From NCBI RefSeq assembly GCF_007747445.1, contig NZ_CP036425.1, positions 1,782,175 through 1,846,174 on the forward strand: a stretch of DNA of 64,000 nt. Direction: 5' to 3'. How positions within the stretch are numbered: position 1 is the stretch's first letter; each line of letters starts with the position of its first letter. A program made the position numbers and the translations under genes. The notes below the pieces were generated by a model, which did not search any database, was not told the DNA's origin, and saw nothing but the letters and a program-made list of their open reading frames with translations. Shown here piece after piece: positions 8,410 through 17,266 of the stretch. The DNA comes from Poriferisphaera corsica (GTDB taxonomy: Bacteria > Planctomycetota > Phycisphaerae > Phycisphaerales > Phycisphaeraceae).

Positions 8410-8445
8410 AAAAAGACCGGCCCCAACCCGAGGCCAGTCTTTTTT
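8410..8445 (-). terminator. Terminator of the CBM48-like gene (bidirectional shape)
   Basis: Arms AAAAAGAC-C-GGCC (8410-8422) and GGCC-A-GTCTTTTT (8432-8444) with a short loop. A-tract and T-tract on opposite sides let it stop transcription in both directions. It lies 22 bases after the stop of the reverse-strand gene. Confidence 0.75.
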
Positions 8446-8466
8446 AAGATTAAAATGGACGAATTG

Positions 8467-8850
8467 TTAAGCGGAGGCGGCGTTGGAGAATGGTTCGATC
8501 GTGACGTCGTGGTCGCGGTCTGAAATGAGGGTACGTATTAGTCCATAGGATCCACAATTAAAATAGGTACTGCCTGAGGCGGTGTAGTATTTAAAACGGT
8601 ACCAGCCTGCGGCGAGGTGCATTCGGATGGACCATAGGCCACGGCTTTCGAAGACCATTGGGATCCATGCGGAGGTGCCATCGGCTGTTTCGCTGACCAG
8701 GAAGATCTGGTCGACGGGTTCATGGCAGTGAACTTGGAAGTCCCATGTTTCGCCTTGATTGCGTTGCATACCCACACCCTTCAGGTTAATTGCATGTGAT
8801 GCGACGATCACGTCCCGAGCGTGAGCGGCATCATCGGTTTGTGCCTGCAT
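8467..8850 (-). CDS. Small CBM48-like (glycogen-binding E-set) protein
   Basis: A 127-residue protein made of a single beta-sandwich-like domain. Residues ~32-110 show the pattern seen in isoamylase N-terminal and AMPK glycogen-binding domains: WDFQVHCHEPVDQIFLVSE, then WIPMVFESRGLWSIRMHL, then AGWYRFKYY. No catalytic domain and no signal peptide are present, so it would be a free-standing cytoplasmic module, perhaps binding glycogen or another enzyme. The start at 8850 has only a weak ribosome-binding site. The upstream 320 bases hold two large inverted repeats, so its expression may be controlled by RNA structure. The family assignment rests on the general pattern and is moderately sure. 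Confidence 0.65.
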   Translation of the reverse strand: MQAQTDDAAHARDVIVASHAINLKGVGMQRNQGETWDFQVHCHEPVDQIFLVSETADGTSAWIPMVFESRGLWSIRMHLAAGWYRFKYYTASGSTYFNCGSYGLIRTLISDRDHDVTIEPFSNAASA

Positions 8851-8877
8851 AGCTGCTTACCAAGTAAAACTAGAAAG

Positions 8878-8942
8878 ATATCCGGGAACCGATATTTCAC
8901 TGTTGTTGTGAAATAAAAAAACAGGAAATCGGTATCCCATAT
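8878..8942. repeat. Nested inverted repeat in the upstream region of the CBM48-like gene
   Basis: An inner hairpin ATTTCAC (8894-8900) / GTGAAAT (8908-8914) sits inside outer arms GGGAACCGAT / ATCGGTATCCC that continue to ATAT/ATAT at the ends. On the reverse strand it would form a branched RNA just ahead of the CBM48-like gene. No known riboswitch class was recognised. Confidence 0.5.
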
Positions 8943-9008
8943 TTCGGCCATCAACCGCTGGAAGTTCAGGAGTCCAAACAAAAAGCAGGAAGCAACGGCC
9001 CCGGTAGT

Positions 9009-9059
9009 TGTGAATACGATACACACGCCATGAGAGAGAATCGAACTGAGGTATTCACA
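9009..9059. repeat. Inverted repeat with 9-bp arms
   Basis: Perfect arms TGTGAATAC (9009-9017) and GTATTCACA (9051-9059) around a 33-base loop. It lies between the end of the YdjM-like gene and the nested repeat at 8878, both upstream of the CBM48-like gene. Nothing else was recognised in the 320-base gap 8851-9169. Confidence 0.45.
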
Positions 9060-9169
9060 CGTTTCAGTCTTTATTGTATCGGCGCTTTTGTGACTTTTTA
9101 TGTAGTGAACTTTCGGGTTCTGCTTAAGAAAAATGAGAAGAGGACGAGTGCGTTAATTTGGGATAAATA

Positions 9170-9643
9170 TCAGCGGTTATTGGTGGCTGAAGAGGTGCGA
9201 TTATCGGGTTTTGCGAATTGGTTATGGATATGTGCTGAATGGTGTTCGAGTTTTTGGATTTGTTTGCAGAGTTTGTTGCGCTCATGCCTATGTGCGAGGA
9301 GTGAGACGATAGAAGCTGCGAGGTAAAGGATGACGATGAGGGCGAGGCCGTGAAGAGCGTATTCGTGGGGTTGACGGTCGAGGGTGGCGTGTAGGAAGAA
9401 GAGGTCGCCGATGTTGTGCAGCGATTGTTCGAGTGATTTTTCGCCAAGGATTGATGCGAGTGGGAGGGATGGGAAGTCTTCGCGCCAGATGCGTGGGAGG
9501 TCGGGCGTGATGGCAAAGAGCCCACCTGCGGTGATGATGAGGGGGAGGTACTTGGGCGAGCGTTTGAAAAGAAGGCAAGCGGTGGAGGTGAGGAGTGCGG
9601 AGCCAGCCATACCAGTTGCGAAGTGCATACTTGTCCAAGCCAT
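9170..9643 (-). CDS. YdjM-like inner-membrane protein
   Basis: A 157-residue protein. The start MAWTSMHFATGMAGSAL and the segment PLIITAGGLFAITPDLPRI resemble the N-terminus of YdjM/LexA-regulated membrane-bound hydrolase-like proteins (His early, then a helix ending in a TPDLP motif). A second strong hydrophobic segment lies at ~98-117 (LALIVILYLAASIVSLLA), followed by a charged helical tail. It is shorter than the usual family members, so function is uncertain. The start is supported by AGAGG seven bases upstream. It is the last gene of a reverse-strand group of three behind two glycosyltransferases, 38 bases after the second. Confidence 0.6.
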   Translation of the reverse strand: MAWTSMHFATGMAGSALLTSTACLLFKRSPKYLPLIITAGGLFAITPDLPRIWREDFPSLPLASILGEKSLEQSLHNIGDLFFLHATLDRQPHEYALHGLALIVILYLAASIVSLLAHRHERNKLCKQIQKLEHHSAHIHNQFAKPDNRTSSATNNR

Positions 9644-9681
9644 GATGAACCTCTTTCGAGTGGCGGTTGAATGATGTGTGG

Positions 9682-10992
9682 TTAGGCAGCTTTGTTAGAA
9701 CGTTTGTTATGTTGCGTGATTTGGTCAGGTGAGCTGGTGAGTAGGCGTTGGTCGAGTGGGAACATGGTGTTGATGTATCGGATAAGTTCCCGTGCGGCGT
9801 CTTGCCAATTGTGTTTTGCGGTGACCCATTGGCGTGAACGCTGGCTGAGTTGCTGACGGTAGGTGGTGTCATGCCAGAGATGCCAGACGTGATCGGCCCA
9901 GAGGTCGGGGTTGTGTGCGATGTGGAATGGTTTTTCGAGGCAGCTAATGTCTAACCCATGAATAGCCTTAGGAGAGGCGATGGTTGGGATACCCATTGCG
10001 GCGGATTCGAGGAGCTTGTTTTTGATGCCGGCACCGCAACGCATGGGAAGAATGGCGACGGTGGCATTCTGGGCATGGGTACGGATGTCGGGGACGGCTC
10101 CGAGGACGTTGATGCCTGGGATTTGAGTGAGGGCTTGGATGGCGGGTGTTGGGTTTTTGCCGACGATGTTGAAGACGGCGTTTGGTGAGCGTTTGACGAG
10201 TTGTGGCCAAGCATTTTTGGCGAACCATGTGACAGCGTCGATATTGGGTTCGAAATCCATGCGGCCCCAGAAGACGACGGAGTGGTCGTCGGGGAGATTG
10301 GATTTTGGAGAGAAGTATTCGAGGTCAACGCCGTTACGGATGGTATGGATAGATTTGACGGCGGCGATGCGCTTGAGGCGTTTGGAGTCGAGTGGGCTGA
10401 CACCGATGGCGCCGTCGAGGCCACGTGCGAAGAGGCGTTCGATAGCGGCGAAGGTGAGGATGTTCCAGAAGCGAGGTGGCCAATCTTTGATGGGTTCTTG
10501 TTTGAGGCAGGAGAGGTGGAAGGTGATGGGTTCGTCTGCGGCGTACCAGATCATTTTGACGCGGGGAAAAGCTTGTTGAAGGCCTTTGAGGAGGACAGGG
10601 CCGTGGAGGCCGACGGCGATGACTGTTTTAGGTTTGCAACGTTTGATTAGGCTGATAGCGCCGGCGAGTCGGTGGATGTCGATACCTTGATGACTGGCGG
10701 CTTTGTGGCGGAGTTTGGAGAGGGGGCCTGACCAGCCTTCGTGGAAGAGTTGGATGTCATGAGGTGTTGCATTGGGCCAATCGATGATTAGGTCGTTGAG
10801 CCAATCGGGCGCATCGGTGGTAGGTTCGGCAGAAGCGACTTTGGCAGAGATGCCGAGTTGGTGCAGGGATTTGAGCATGTTGCAGCCGTGGACGCGGAAA
10901 CCCTGATCGAGCGGCCACATGGGGCGTTCTGCGAGGAATAGAACGTCGGCGGTCTGGTTGTTGAGATGTTTGTTGAGTTCTAACTGATGCAT
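9682..10992 (-). CDS. Glycosyltransferase, GT4-type (PEP-CTERM/EpsH-associated-like)
   Basis: A 436-residue GT-B glycosyltransferase. The N-terminal domain begins with VLFLAERPMWPLDQGFRVHG, which resembles sugar transferases linked to PEP-CTERM/EpsH systems. The C-terminal nucleotide-sugar domain holds VFWGRMDFEPN, NAVFNIVGKNP, and LLESAAMGIPTIAS with the conserved acidic residue of the GT4 motif. A longer frame to 11121 would overlap the upstream gene by 101 bases and adds a low-complexity leader, so the ATG at 10992 was chosen; it leaves a 28-base gap to the preceding glycosyltransferase. It probably adds a sugar in exopolysaccharide or surface glycan synthesis. Donor and acceptor are unknown. 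Confidence 0.82.
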   Translation of the reverse strand: MHQLELNKHLNNQTADVLFLAERPMWPLDQGFRVHGCNMLKSLHQLGISAKVASAEPTTDAPDWLNDLIIDWPNATPHDIQLFHEGWSGPLSKLRHKAASHQGIDIHRLAGAISLIKRCKPKTVIAVGLHGPVLLKGLQQAFPRVKMIWYAADEPITFHLSCLKQEPIKDWPPRFWNILTFAAIERLFARGLDGAIGVSPLDSKRLKRIAAVKSIHTIRNGVDLEYFSPKSNLPDDHSVVFWGRMDFEPNIDAVTWFAKNAWPQLVKRSPNAVFNIVGKNPTPAIQALTQIPGINVLGAVPDIRTHAQNATVAILPMRCGAGIKNKLLESAAMGIPTIASPKAIHGLDISCLEKPFHIAHNPDLWADHVWHLWHDTTYRQQLSQRSRQWVTAKHNWQDAARELIRYINTMFPLDQRLLTSSPDQITQHNKRSNKAA

Positions 10993-11020
10993 AGTTGATA
11001 TTTGTGTATTGGGTAATGGG

Positions 11021-12226
11021 TCAGGCTGCGATATTTTGGTCTTGTGATCTGGCGATTGTTTCGATGGTTTGAGCGAAACGTTCGGCGCATTGCTGCCAGG
11101 AGAAATCGGCGAGGCGTTCATTGCCTTTGGCGATAAGTTGATTGCGAAGTTTGGTGTTGCTCATGACAGCGTTCAGAGTTTGGGTCATCTGCTGTGCATC
11201 GGTTGGGTCAACGAAAGCGGCGGCATCAGAGGCGATTTCGGGGAGGCATGTACGGTCGCTTGTGATGACGGCGGTGTTGGCGGCGAAAGCTTCGAGTATG
11301 GGGAGGCCGAAGCCTTCGGAGAGGCTGGGGTAGGCGAGGACGTCGGACGCGTGCATGAGGCTGGTAAGGTCGTTGGCGTCGATGAAATCGTAGAGGAGAA
11401 CTGAATTGCCGAGATTGAGTGAGGAGGCGTAGCGTTTGAGTTCGTAGAGTGTTTGGAAATCGAGGCCGACGACGATGAGTTGCCATTGCTCCTGGAGGTT
11501 GTATGGGAGCATGGACCAACTTTTGATCAGGCGGCGTGTATTTTTGCGGACTTCACCTGCGCCGAAGTGAAGGATCGTGTTGGGGCTGGCGATGCCGAAC
11601 TTGTCTTTGATTTGAGCTTGATTGGAGATTGGTGTTGAATCGGTGGTGACAGACCAATGCGTGGTGGTGATGAGATCAGGATTGGCGTGATAATCGGCGA
11701 TGAGGCGATCACGGGTGTAGTTGCTGGGACAGGTGATGGCGTCGGCGCGTTGACATGCGTGTTTGACGGATTGATCGAAGCGTTTGATGAGTCCGGGCTG
11801 CTGGCCGTGGGGCATGTCGATGGGGATGAGGTCGTGTATGGTCACGACGGTGGGGACGGGCATCCATTTGGGGCATATGTTGGCGGGACAGTGGAGTACG
11901 TCGACGTGATCCTGGACGGCTGCGAGGGGTAGACGCATTTTCATCCATGCATCGAAGCGATCGCCAGGCATTTCGATGAAGCGGGTGTCGAGCCAATCGG
12001 CGGGGATGTTGTCTGGGAGTAAGGGGCTGTCTTCGCGGTGATAGGCGATGACGTGCCAATTGGGACGGATCTGAGCGAGATGACGATACATCTGGACGAG
12101 GCTACGGGCGATGCCGCGTTGCTCGGGTGCGAAGATCGTTCTTGCGTCCAGTCCGATGAGCATTTGATTGGGGTCTTTCTGAGATGCTTTACGCAGCCAG
12201 GAGTTGGCGTAGCGACCGAAATGCAT
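11021..12226 (-). CDS. Glycosyltransferase family 4 protein
   Basis: A 401-residue GT-B enzyme. The Rossmann domain starts at MLIGLDARTIF and contains PTVVTIHDLIPI, typical of family 4 mannosyl/rhamnosyl-type transferases. The C-terminal domain has ILHFGAGEVRKNTRRLI and the donor-site motif SLSEGFGLPILEAFA, with the EGFGLPxxE signature intact. A GGAGG sequence nine bases upstream of the ATG at 12226 supports this start over one at 12259. It heads a three-gene reverse-strand unit with a second glycosyltransferase and a membrane protein, which points to cell-surface polysaccharide assembly. Its promoter shares the intergenic region with the divergent squalene genes. Confidence 0.88.
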   Translation of the reverse strand: MHFGRYANSWLRKASQKDPNQMLIGLDARTIFAPEQRGIARSLVQMYRHLAQIRPNWHVIAYHREDSPLLPDNIPADWLDTRFIEMPGDRFDAWMKMRLPLAAVQDHVDVLHCPANICPKWMPVPTVVTIHDLIPIDMPHGQQPGLIKRFDQSVKHACQRADAITCPSNYTRDRLIADYHANPDLITTTHWSVTTDSTPISNQAQIKDKFGIASPNTILHFGAGEVRKNTRRLIKSWSMLPYNLQEQWQLIVVGLDFQTLYELKRYASSLNLGNSVLLYDFIDANDLTSLMHASDVLAYPSLSEGFGLPILEAFAANTAVITSDRTCLPEIASDAAAFVDPTDAQQMTQTLNAVMSNTKLRNQLIAKGNERLADFSWQQCAERFAQTIETIARSQDQNIAA

Positions 12227-12608
12227 TGTCTCTCCTCCAGCTGCGAGATTAATTGACACGACACCGTATCGTGAACTGAATAACTAACTTACGAACCGCG
12301 TCCGCATTGGTTATATCGACAGTCGTCACAGATGTCTTAATCGGCTAATCGTCAAAAACGTTGAATAACATTGGGCGGACGTCGAGTTATCCGGACGGAG
12401 GCTAACTTATTTGTCTGGGCATAAGTTACGCACCGGATGTGTGCTGTTTATTAGTAAGGCATAACCCCTAATACGGGTGTTATGGATTCCACAATTGCTG
12501 TAAACCTTTCCCAAAGAGCGGTGTATCAAATATCATAAGCGTGTCAGGGCAGCAGGGGAGGGCATCGTTCGCTCCACTCTGACGCCAGCCAAGAAGCTAG
12601 CGAGCAAT
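12227..12608. other. Divergent intergenic region, glycosyltransferases / hpnC
   Basis: A 382-base region that must hold the promoters of two opposite operons. A short direct repeat CGGACG (around 12375 and 12393) and no clear -35/-10 pair were seen. No gene or RNA was recognised. Confidence 0.5.
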
Positions 12609-13625
12609 ATGAACTTCTCGATTCATGACCAACTGAAACAATACGGCCCGGAGCGTCTGAATGGCCACATATTGACGCTTGAGGAAGCAACGGCGTATAC
12701 GCGCTCGTTGACGCTATCGCATTATGAGAATTTCACGGTTGTGTCGTGGTTCTTGCCGAAGCGGCTGCGTGCGGATTTTTCAAATGTGTATGCATTTTGC
12801 CGATGGGCTGATGATTTGGGGGATGAGATTGGGGATCAGGAGCGATCGCTTGAATTGCTGGAGTGGTTTGAGCAGGAATTGGATGCTTGTTATGCGGGGC
12901 GGCCACGTCACCCGGTTTTTGTGGCCCTGTCGCCGACGATCGAGAAGCATGATATTCCGAAGAAGCCGTTCCGTGATTTGATTGATGCGTTCAAGCAGGA
13001 CCAGCGTGTGACCCGGTATGACAACTGGGCGCAGGTGGTGGATTACTGCACACGATCAGCGAATCCGGTTGGGCACTTAGTGCTGTATATGTGCGGCTAT
13101 CGTGATGCGTATCGCCAACAGTTGTCTGATTCGACATGTACGGCATTGCAATTAGCGAATTTTTGGCAGGATATTCGCAGGGACATTATTGAGCGTGATC
13201 GGGTCTATATCCCGTCTGATATTGCGTCGAAGCATGATCTGTCTGTTGAGAGTCTTGTTTCGGCAATCTTGCATGATCATGCACATAAGAATCCAAACAG
13301 TTGTGCGGCTTGTCCGACGACTACGGTTGCGCTTTCAGCGTTGCGTGGGCCGGCGGAAAAGACGGTGCGCGAATTGGTGCAGAAGACGTGGCCGTTGTTT
13401 GAACAAGGTGCGGAGTTGTTGCCATTGATTGCGCCGGATGTGCGGTTGGATATTAAGCTGTTTTCAATGGGTGGCGAGTCGATTTTGCGGATGATTGAGC
13501 GGAACGGTTATGACACGCTGACGAGAAGGCCGTCGTTATCGAAACCTGCTAAAATGTCATTGATGATGCGTGCATTTGTAGGCAAGATATTGACGCCGTT
13601 TGCGACGCCTCAGACGTCAATCTGA
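12609..13625 (+). CDS. hpnC: Squalene synthase HpnC (hydroxysqualene synthase)
   Basis: A 338-residue all-helical prenyl synthase-fold enzyme. The family start LTLSHYENFTVVSWFLP (35-51) is diagnostic for HpnC. The first Asp-rich motif is ADDLGDE (67-73) and the second is WQDIRRDIIERDRVYIP (186-202); both bind diphosphate through magnesium. In the HpnCDE pathway HpnD makes presqualene diphosphate from two farnesyl diphosphates, HpnC converts it to hydroxysqualene, and HpnE reduces this to squalene. The three genes lie in order on one strand here. Squalene would feed hopanoid or sterol synthesis, though no cyclase lies in the window. Confidence 0.93.
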   Translation: MNFSIHDQLKQYGPERLNGHILTLEEATAYTRSLTLSHYENFTVVSWFLPKRLRADFSNVYAFCRWADDLGDEIGDQERSLELLEWFEQELDACYAGRPRHPVFVALSPTIEKHDIPKKPFRDLIDAFKQDQRVTRYDNWAQVVDYCTRSANPVGHLVLYMCGYRDAYRQQLSDSTCTALQLANFWQDIRRDIIERDRVYIPSDIASKHDLSVESLVSAILHDHAHKNPNSCAACPTTTVALSALRGPAEKTVRELVQKTWPLFEQGAELLPLIAPDVRLDIKLFSMGGESILRMIERNGYDTLTRRPSLSKPAKMSLMMRAFVGKILTPFATPQTSI

Positions 13626-13751
13626 CATTAATGAGTGAAAGACTCATGCAATATTAGATTACCCTGTGACGTGATGGCCAAACTACTGCGGCATCCGGTT
13701 TGATGGTCAATGAAAACGTAACGAAATACAGAAGCCGCTTTAGAAAAATCT

Positions 13752-14708
13752 ATGCCTGAATCCCCCACACAATCTATTCAGCCAGTCAATGCGAAGATCG
13801 AAGCTTCGTTTACGCATTGTCATGAGGTTTCGAAGAACCGGGCTAAGAACTTTTATTACGGGATGAAGTTAACGCCGGAGCCGAAACGCTCAGCTCTTTA
13901 TACGATCTATGCTTTTATGCGTGAGTGTGATGATTTGGCTGACGAGCCATTGGATGGTCGTGGTCAAATGGAAGAAGGTGTGGCTGAGATTGAAGCCAGC
14001 CCGGAGATTCGGCGTGAACGCATCAATCAATTCCGATCACAGATGCAGAATGTAATCGATCATCCGCTTGACGATCTTCCAGAAGATTTATCATGGGAAG
14101 CGTTTCGGTATGTCATGCAGACGTATCCGATTGATCCGGCCCATCTACACCACATGTTAGATGGACAGATTGCAGATTTGCGGCAGCATCGTTACTCGAA
14201 TTTCGATGCGCTTTATCAGTATTGCTACAACGTTGCTTCGACCGTTGGACTAACGTGTACGGCGATTTGGGGATTTCTCCCGGGTACTGATATGACGGAG
14301 AATTTAATGTTGGCGGAGTATCGCGGGATTGCTTTGCAGTTGACGAATATTCTGCGGGATATTGCAGAGGATGCTGAGCGAGATCGGATCTATTTACCGT
14401 TAGATGAGTTGGCTTCGTATGGGTATGCTGAGGACGATTTGTTGGGGCTGCGTGTGAATGAAGCTTATGACCGGTTCATGAAGTTTCAGATTGATCGTGC
14501 GTATGATTATTATGAAAAATCACGCACGCTTGAGCAGCGATTGACGCCAAATTGTCGAGGAACGTGTTGGGCGATGATGCGAATTTATCGTGGTCTTTTG
14601 GATCAGATTGCGGCTGACCCCAGACGGGTGATGCATGAGCGGGTACGGTTGTCGACGCCGGCTAAACTGCGGATTATGCTTGCGGCAAAGCTAAAACGTC
14701 GCTACTAA
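13752..14708 (+). CDS. hpnD: Presqualene diphosphate synthase HpnD
   Basis: A 318-residue trans-isoprenyl synthase. The first Asp-rich motif CDDLADE is at 59-65, and the second, LRDIAEDAERDRIYLP, at ~201-216. The segment YRGIALQLTNI preceding it is typical of HpnD and phytoene synthases. It condenses two farnesyl diphosphates to presqualene diphosphate, the first step of squalene formation in HpnCDE bacteria. It follows hpnC after 126 bases and precedes hpnE almost directly, so at least hpnD and hpnE should be co-transcribed. Phytoene synthase is the alternative, but the flanking HpnC and HpnE make HpnD far more likely. Confidence 0.92.
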   Translation: MPESPTQSIQPVNAKIEASFTHCHEVSKNRAKNFYYGMKLTPEPKRSALYTIYAFMRECDDLADEPLDGRGQMEEGVAEIEASPEIRRERINQFRSQMQNVIDHPLDDLPEDLSWEAFRYVMQTYPIDPAHLHHMLDGQIADLRQHRYSNFDALYQYCYNVASTVGLTCTAIWGFLPGTDMTENLMLAEYRGIALQLTNILRDIAEDAERDRIYLPLDELASYGYAEDDLLGLRVNEAYDRFMKFQIDRAYDYYEKSRTLEQRLTPNCRGTCWAMMRIYRGLLDQIAADPRRVMHERVRLSTPAKLRIMLAAKLKRRY

Positions 14709-14753
14709 TCGTTGATTAGGCAAGATAATGGTTTGGCAGTCAGTGATATTTGT

Positions 14754-16289
14754 ATGAGTGAATGTATACCCGAAAAATTACCGAAGGATTTATTTGCCGA
14801 TCAACGTGTTGCGATCATCGGAGGGGGTGTCGCGGGTATTGCGGCGGCAGTTCGGCTTGCAGAGTGGCATGTCCCGGTAACGTTGGTTGAAACACGCACG
14901 AAGCTCGGCGGGCGGGCAACATCTTTTCTGGACCCCAAAACTAAAGATCCATTGGATAATTGCCAGCATGTTCTGATGGGATGTTGTACGAACCTGATTG
15001 ATCTATATAAACGGTTGGGGGTCTACGATAAGATTGAGTGGCATGATCAACTCTATTTTGCGAATAGTAAAAAAACTGAGTTGGATGGTGAGTTGTCGGT
15101 TGACGTGATGAAAGCTGATCCATTGCCGGCGCCATTACATTTGGCACGTGCGATGCTTGGGTTTAACGGCTTGACGATGCGAGAAAAAATTGCGATTGCA
15201 TCAGCGATGTCTGCGATTATTCGAACGAGTTTTGATAAGCGGAATGAATTAGACTCGTTATCTTTTTTGGATTGGCTCAAGCAACATAAGCAGCCGGATT
15301 CTGCGATCAAGAAATATTGGGAAGTGGTGATTGTTTCCGCTTGTAACGAATCGCTTGATCGATGTTCAACGCGCTATGCGATGCAGGTTTTGCAGGAAGG
15401 CTTTTTGCACCATCGTGATGCGTGGCGGATGGGGCTTTCGGTTGTGCCATTGCTTGATTTATATGATCCTGCTGAGGCATTGCTACGAAGAGCAGGGGGG
15501 ACACTGGATTTATCGATGGGTGTGCAATCATTGGATTACACGATGAGTACGGGTCTGATCGAATCGATTACGTTAAGTAAATCAGAGAAGCAGCTTGCAG
15601 CCGATGCATTTGTTTCAACGGTACCGTTTGATCGTTTGGATAAGCTGACCTCAGAGCAATGCAAAGATGCTGATTCGCGTCTTGTTCATCTGGACAAGTT
15701 TACGGTTTCGCCGATCATCGGTATTCATGTTTATTTGCGGTCAATTGATGGTAAGGCGGTTATGAAGCTGCCGCATCTAATTCTGAACGATTCGCCGATC
15801 CAATGGATATTCAACAAAGGGATGAACGATGATAGTACGCAGCATCTGCATTGTGTGATTTCCGCGGCGTATGAGTTGGTTGATGCTTCCGTGAATGAGA
15901 TGCGAACACTTGTTGAAAGCGAGATTAGACGTGTTTTCTCGATATCAGATCAGGTAGAAATTGTGCATATTCGGCCAGTTAAGGAAAAACGTGCGACGTT
16001 TTCTGTGTATGCTGGATTAGATCAGTACAGGCCAACAACGTCGCCGAATGAGCAACAGATTCAAAACCTTTTTGTTGCTGGCGATTGGGTTGATACAGGT
16101 TGGCCTGCGACGATGGAGGGGGCTGCTCGTTCAGGTTATAACGCTGCGCTCGATGCGATACATTTTCTTTTATCACGATCTAAGCATGCTGAGGCATCGC
16201 GTATTCTAGTCACAATGCCTGATACATTTTTGTGCAGCGATCTGCCTTCTTCGCCGCTATATCGCTCAATCAGTAAATTGCCGGGTTGA
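14754..16289 (+). CDS. hpnE: Hydroxysqualene dehydroxylase HpnE (FAD amine oxidase-like)
   Basis: A flavoenzyme of ~511 residues. The dinucleotide motif VAIIGGGVAGIAAAVRLAEW is followed by VTLVETRTKLGGRATSF, and the C-terminal FAD segment reads NLFVAGDWVDTGWPATMEGA. These are the marks of squalene-associated FAD-dependent desaturase-like proteins that reduce hydroxysqualene to squalene. A TTG at 14712, three bases after the hpnD stop, is an alternative start giving 525 residues; the ATG at 14754 was chosen because the homology starts after it. Neither has a clear ribosome-binding site. A long tail of ~45 residues follows the FAD motif. It is the last gene of the squalene set, facing a convergent redoxin gene. 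Confidence 0.9.
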   Translation: MSECIPEKLPKDLFADQRVAIIGGGVAGIAAAVRLAEWHVPVTLVETRTKLGGRATSFLDPKTKDPLDNCQHVLMGCCTNLIDLYKRLGVYDKIEWHDQLYFANSKKTELDGELSVDVMKADPLPAPLHLARAMLGFNGLTMREKIAIASAMSAIIRTSFDKRNELDSLSFLDWLKQHKQPDSAIKKYWEVVIVSACNESLDRCSTRYAMQVLQEGFLHHRDAWRMGLSVVPLLDLYDPAEALLRRAGGTLDLSMGVQSLDYTMSTGLIESITLSKSEKQLAADAFVSTVPFDRLDKLTSEQCKDADSRLVHLDKFTVSPIIGIHVYLRSIDGKAVMKLPHLILNDSPIQWIFNKGMNDDSTQHLHCVISAAYELVDASVNEMRTLVESEIRRVFSISDQVEIVHIRPVKEKRATFSVYAGLDQYRPTTSPNEQQIQNLFVAGDWVDTGWPATMEGAARSGYNAALDAIHFLLSRSKHAEASRILVTMPDTFLCSDLPSSPLYRSISKLPG

Positions 16290-16301
16290 AAGATATAAAA
16301 T

Positions 16302-16331
16302 AATCGGCCGCCCAAAATGGACGACCGATTT
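16302..16331. terminator. Hairpin between convergent hpnE and redoxin genes
   Basis: Arms AATCGG-C-CG and CG-A-CCGATT with an 11-base loop; only short T and A stretches flank it. It may terminate both converging transcripts. Confidence 0.5.
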
Positions 16332-16377
16332 CACATCAATCATATAGATAGATCAAATATTGATCTTTAGAAAAACA

Positions 16378-17013
16378 TTAGCTTGCGCGCTTGATGCCAC
16401 AGCCTTTGCTCTTGGTAACTTTATACGGCAGCTCTTTGCCTTCAATCTCTGCGTTTAACACAGGGACGAGATATGGCGTATCCATATGTCCGCAATTTTC
16501 TGGTGTGTTCGGTGCATTTTCGAATCCACCCATGTAGACAAGCTTGCCGTCTTTATCAATCACGTAAAAATGAGGTGTTGTACGGCCACCATACTCGTCA
16601 GCCACAACATTGCCTGGATCTTTTAGGATTGGGTAAGGTACTTTGCTTTCGCGTGCATAGGATGCCACTTCTTCGACAGTCTCGTTTGCGTTGGAGTTGA
16701 TCGCGATAAACTGCACGCCTTTGTCAGTGTACTCGGGGGCTAGTTTGCTTAGGATTCGCTGATAACCGCCTTCTTCACGGTATCGATCCCAAGGGCAGTT
16801 TATGCTTTGGAACGTCATGACAACGATCTTGCCCTTGTAATCATCAAGGCTGATTTCTTTGCCGGTTGTAACATCTTTGAGCGTAAAGTCTGGGGCTTGC
16901 GCTCCGACTTTCGCTTTCATTTCATCCGCTGCATTTGTAACGCTGACGCCGGCCACAATAATCAATGCGACCAACATTAAACCTAAAATACTTCCCGTCA
17001 GTTTTTTCATCAC
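16378..17013 (-). CDS. Exported redoxin / thioredoxin-like protein
   Basis: A 211-residue protein with an N-terminal signal peptide (MMKKLTGSILGLMLVALIIV, cleavage near TNAADE). A peroxiredoxin/AhpC-TSA fold follows: VGAQAPDFTLKDVTTGKEI, IVVMTFQSINCPWDR, VQFIAINSN, and the cis-Pro region GGRTTPHFYVIDKDGKLVY. The active site has one cysteine (NCPWDR) instead of a CxxC pair, so it is closer to redoxins than to classic thioredoxins. C-terminal cysteines (ENCGHMD, KGCGIK) could serve as resolving residues. It probably acts outside the cytoplasm in thiol redox control or peroxide removal. It stands alone; the upstream 253 bases hold no other gene. Confidence 0.82.
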   Translation of the reverse strand: MMKKLTGSILGLMLVALIIVAGVSVTNAADEMKAKVGAQAPDFTLKDVTTGKEISLDDYKGKIVVMTFQSINCPWDRYREEGGYQRILSKLAPEYTDKGVQFIAINSNANETVEEVASYARESKVPYPILKDPGNVVADEYGGRTTPHFYVIDKDGKLVYMGGFENAPNTPENCGHMDTPYLVPVLNAEIEGKELPYKVTKSKGCGIKRAS

Positions 17014-17266
17014 ACAGGCTCCTTCATGTCTTCATGAATTGCTCATGAAGTGATTGGATATCAAGAATCGAGAACAATTAGTAGCTACCGTATTGCATCT
17101 ATTGCTTGGTAACAACAGATTAACGTGTATCTATACTCTAAAAATTCCCACTTAACCAATATTTTGTCAATCCAGTAGTCGTTAGCAAGAATTTCGCTAA
17201 AAATGATAATTTAAGCGATATAAAACAAAGTCAATAATTTGATCATTAGTCATATCACTTAGACGA

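Noticed and set aside
9020-9060. tRNA-like GTTCGATTC on the reverse strand
   Set aside because: No complementary T-stem and no acceptor or anticodon arms could be built around it; it is the loop of the inverted repeat at 9009-9059.
9951-10650. Several long frames opposite the glycosyltransferase gene
   Set aside because: They are low-complexity shadows of a real coding frame with clear GT-B motifs on the other strand.
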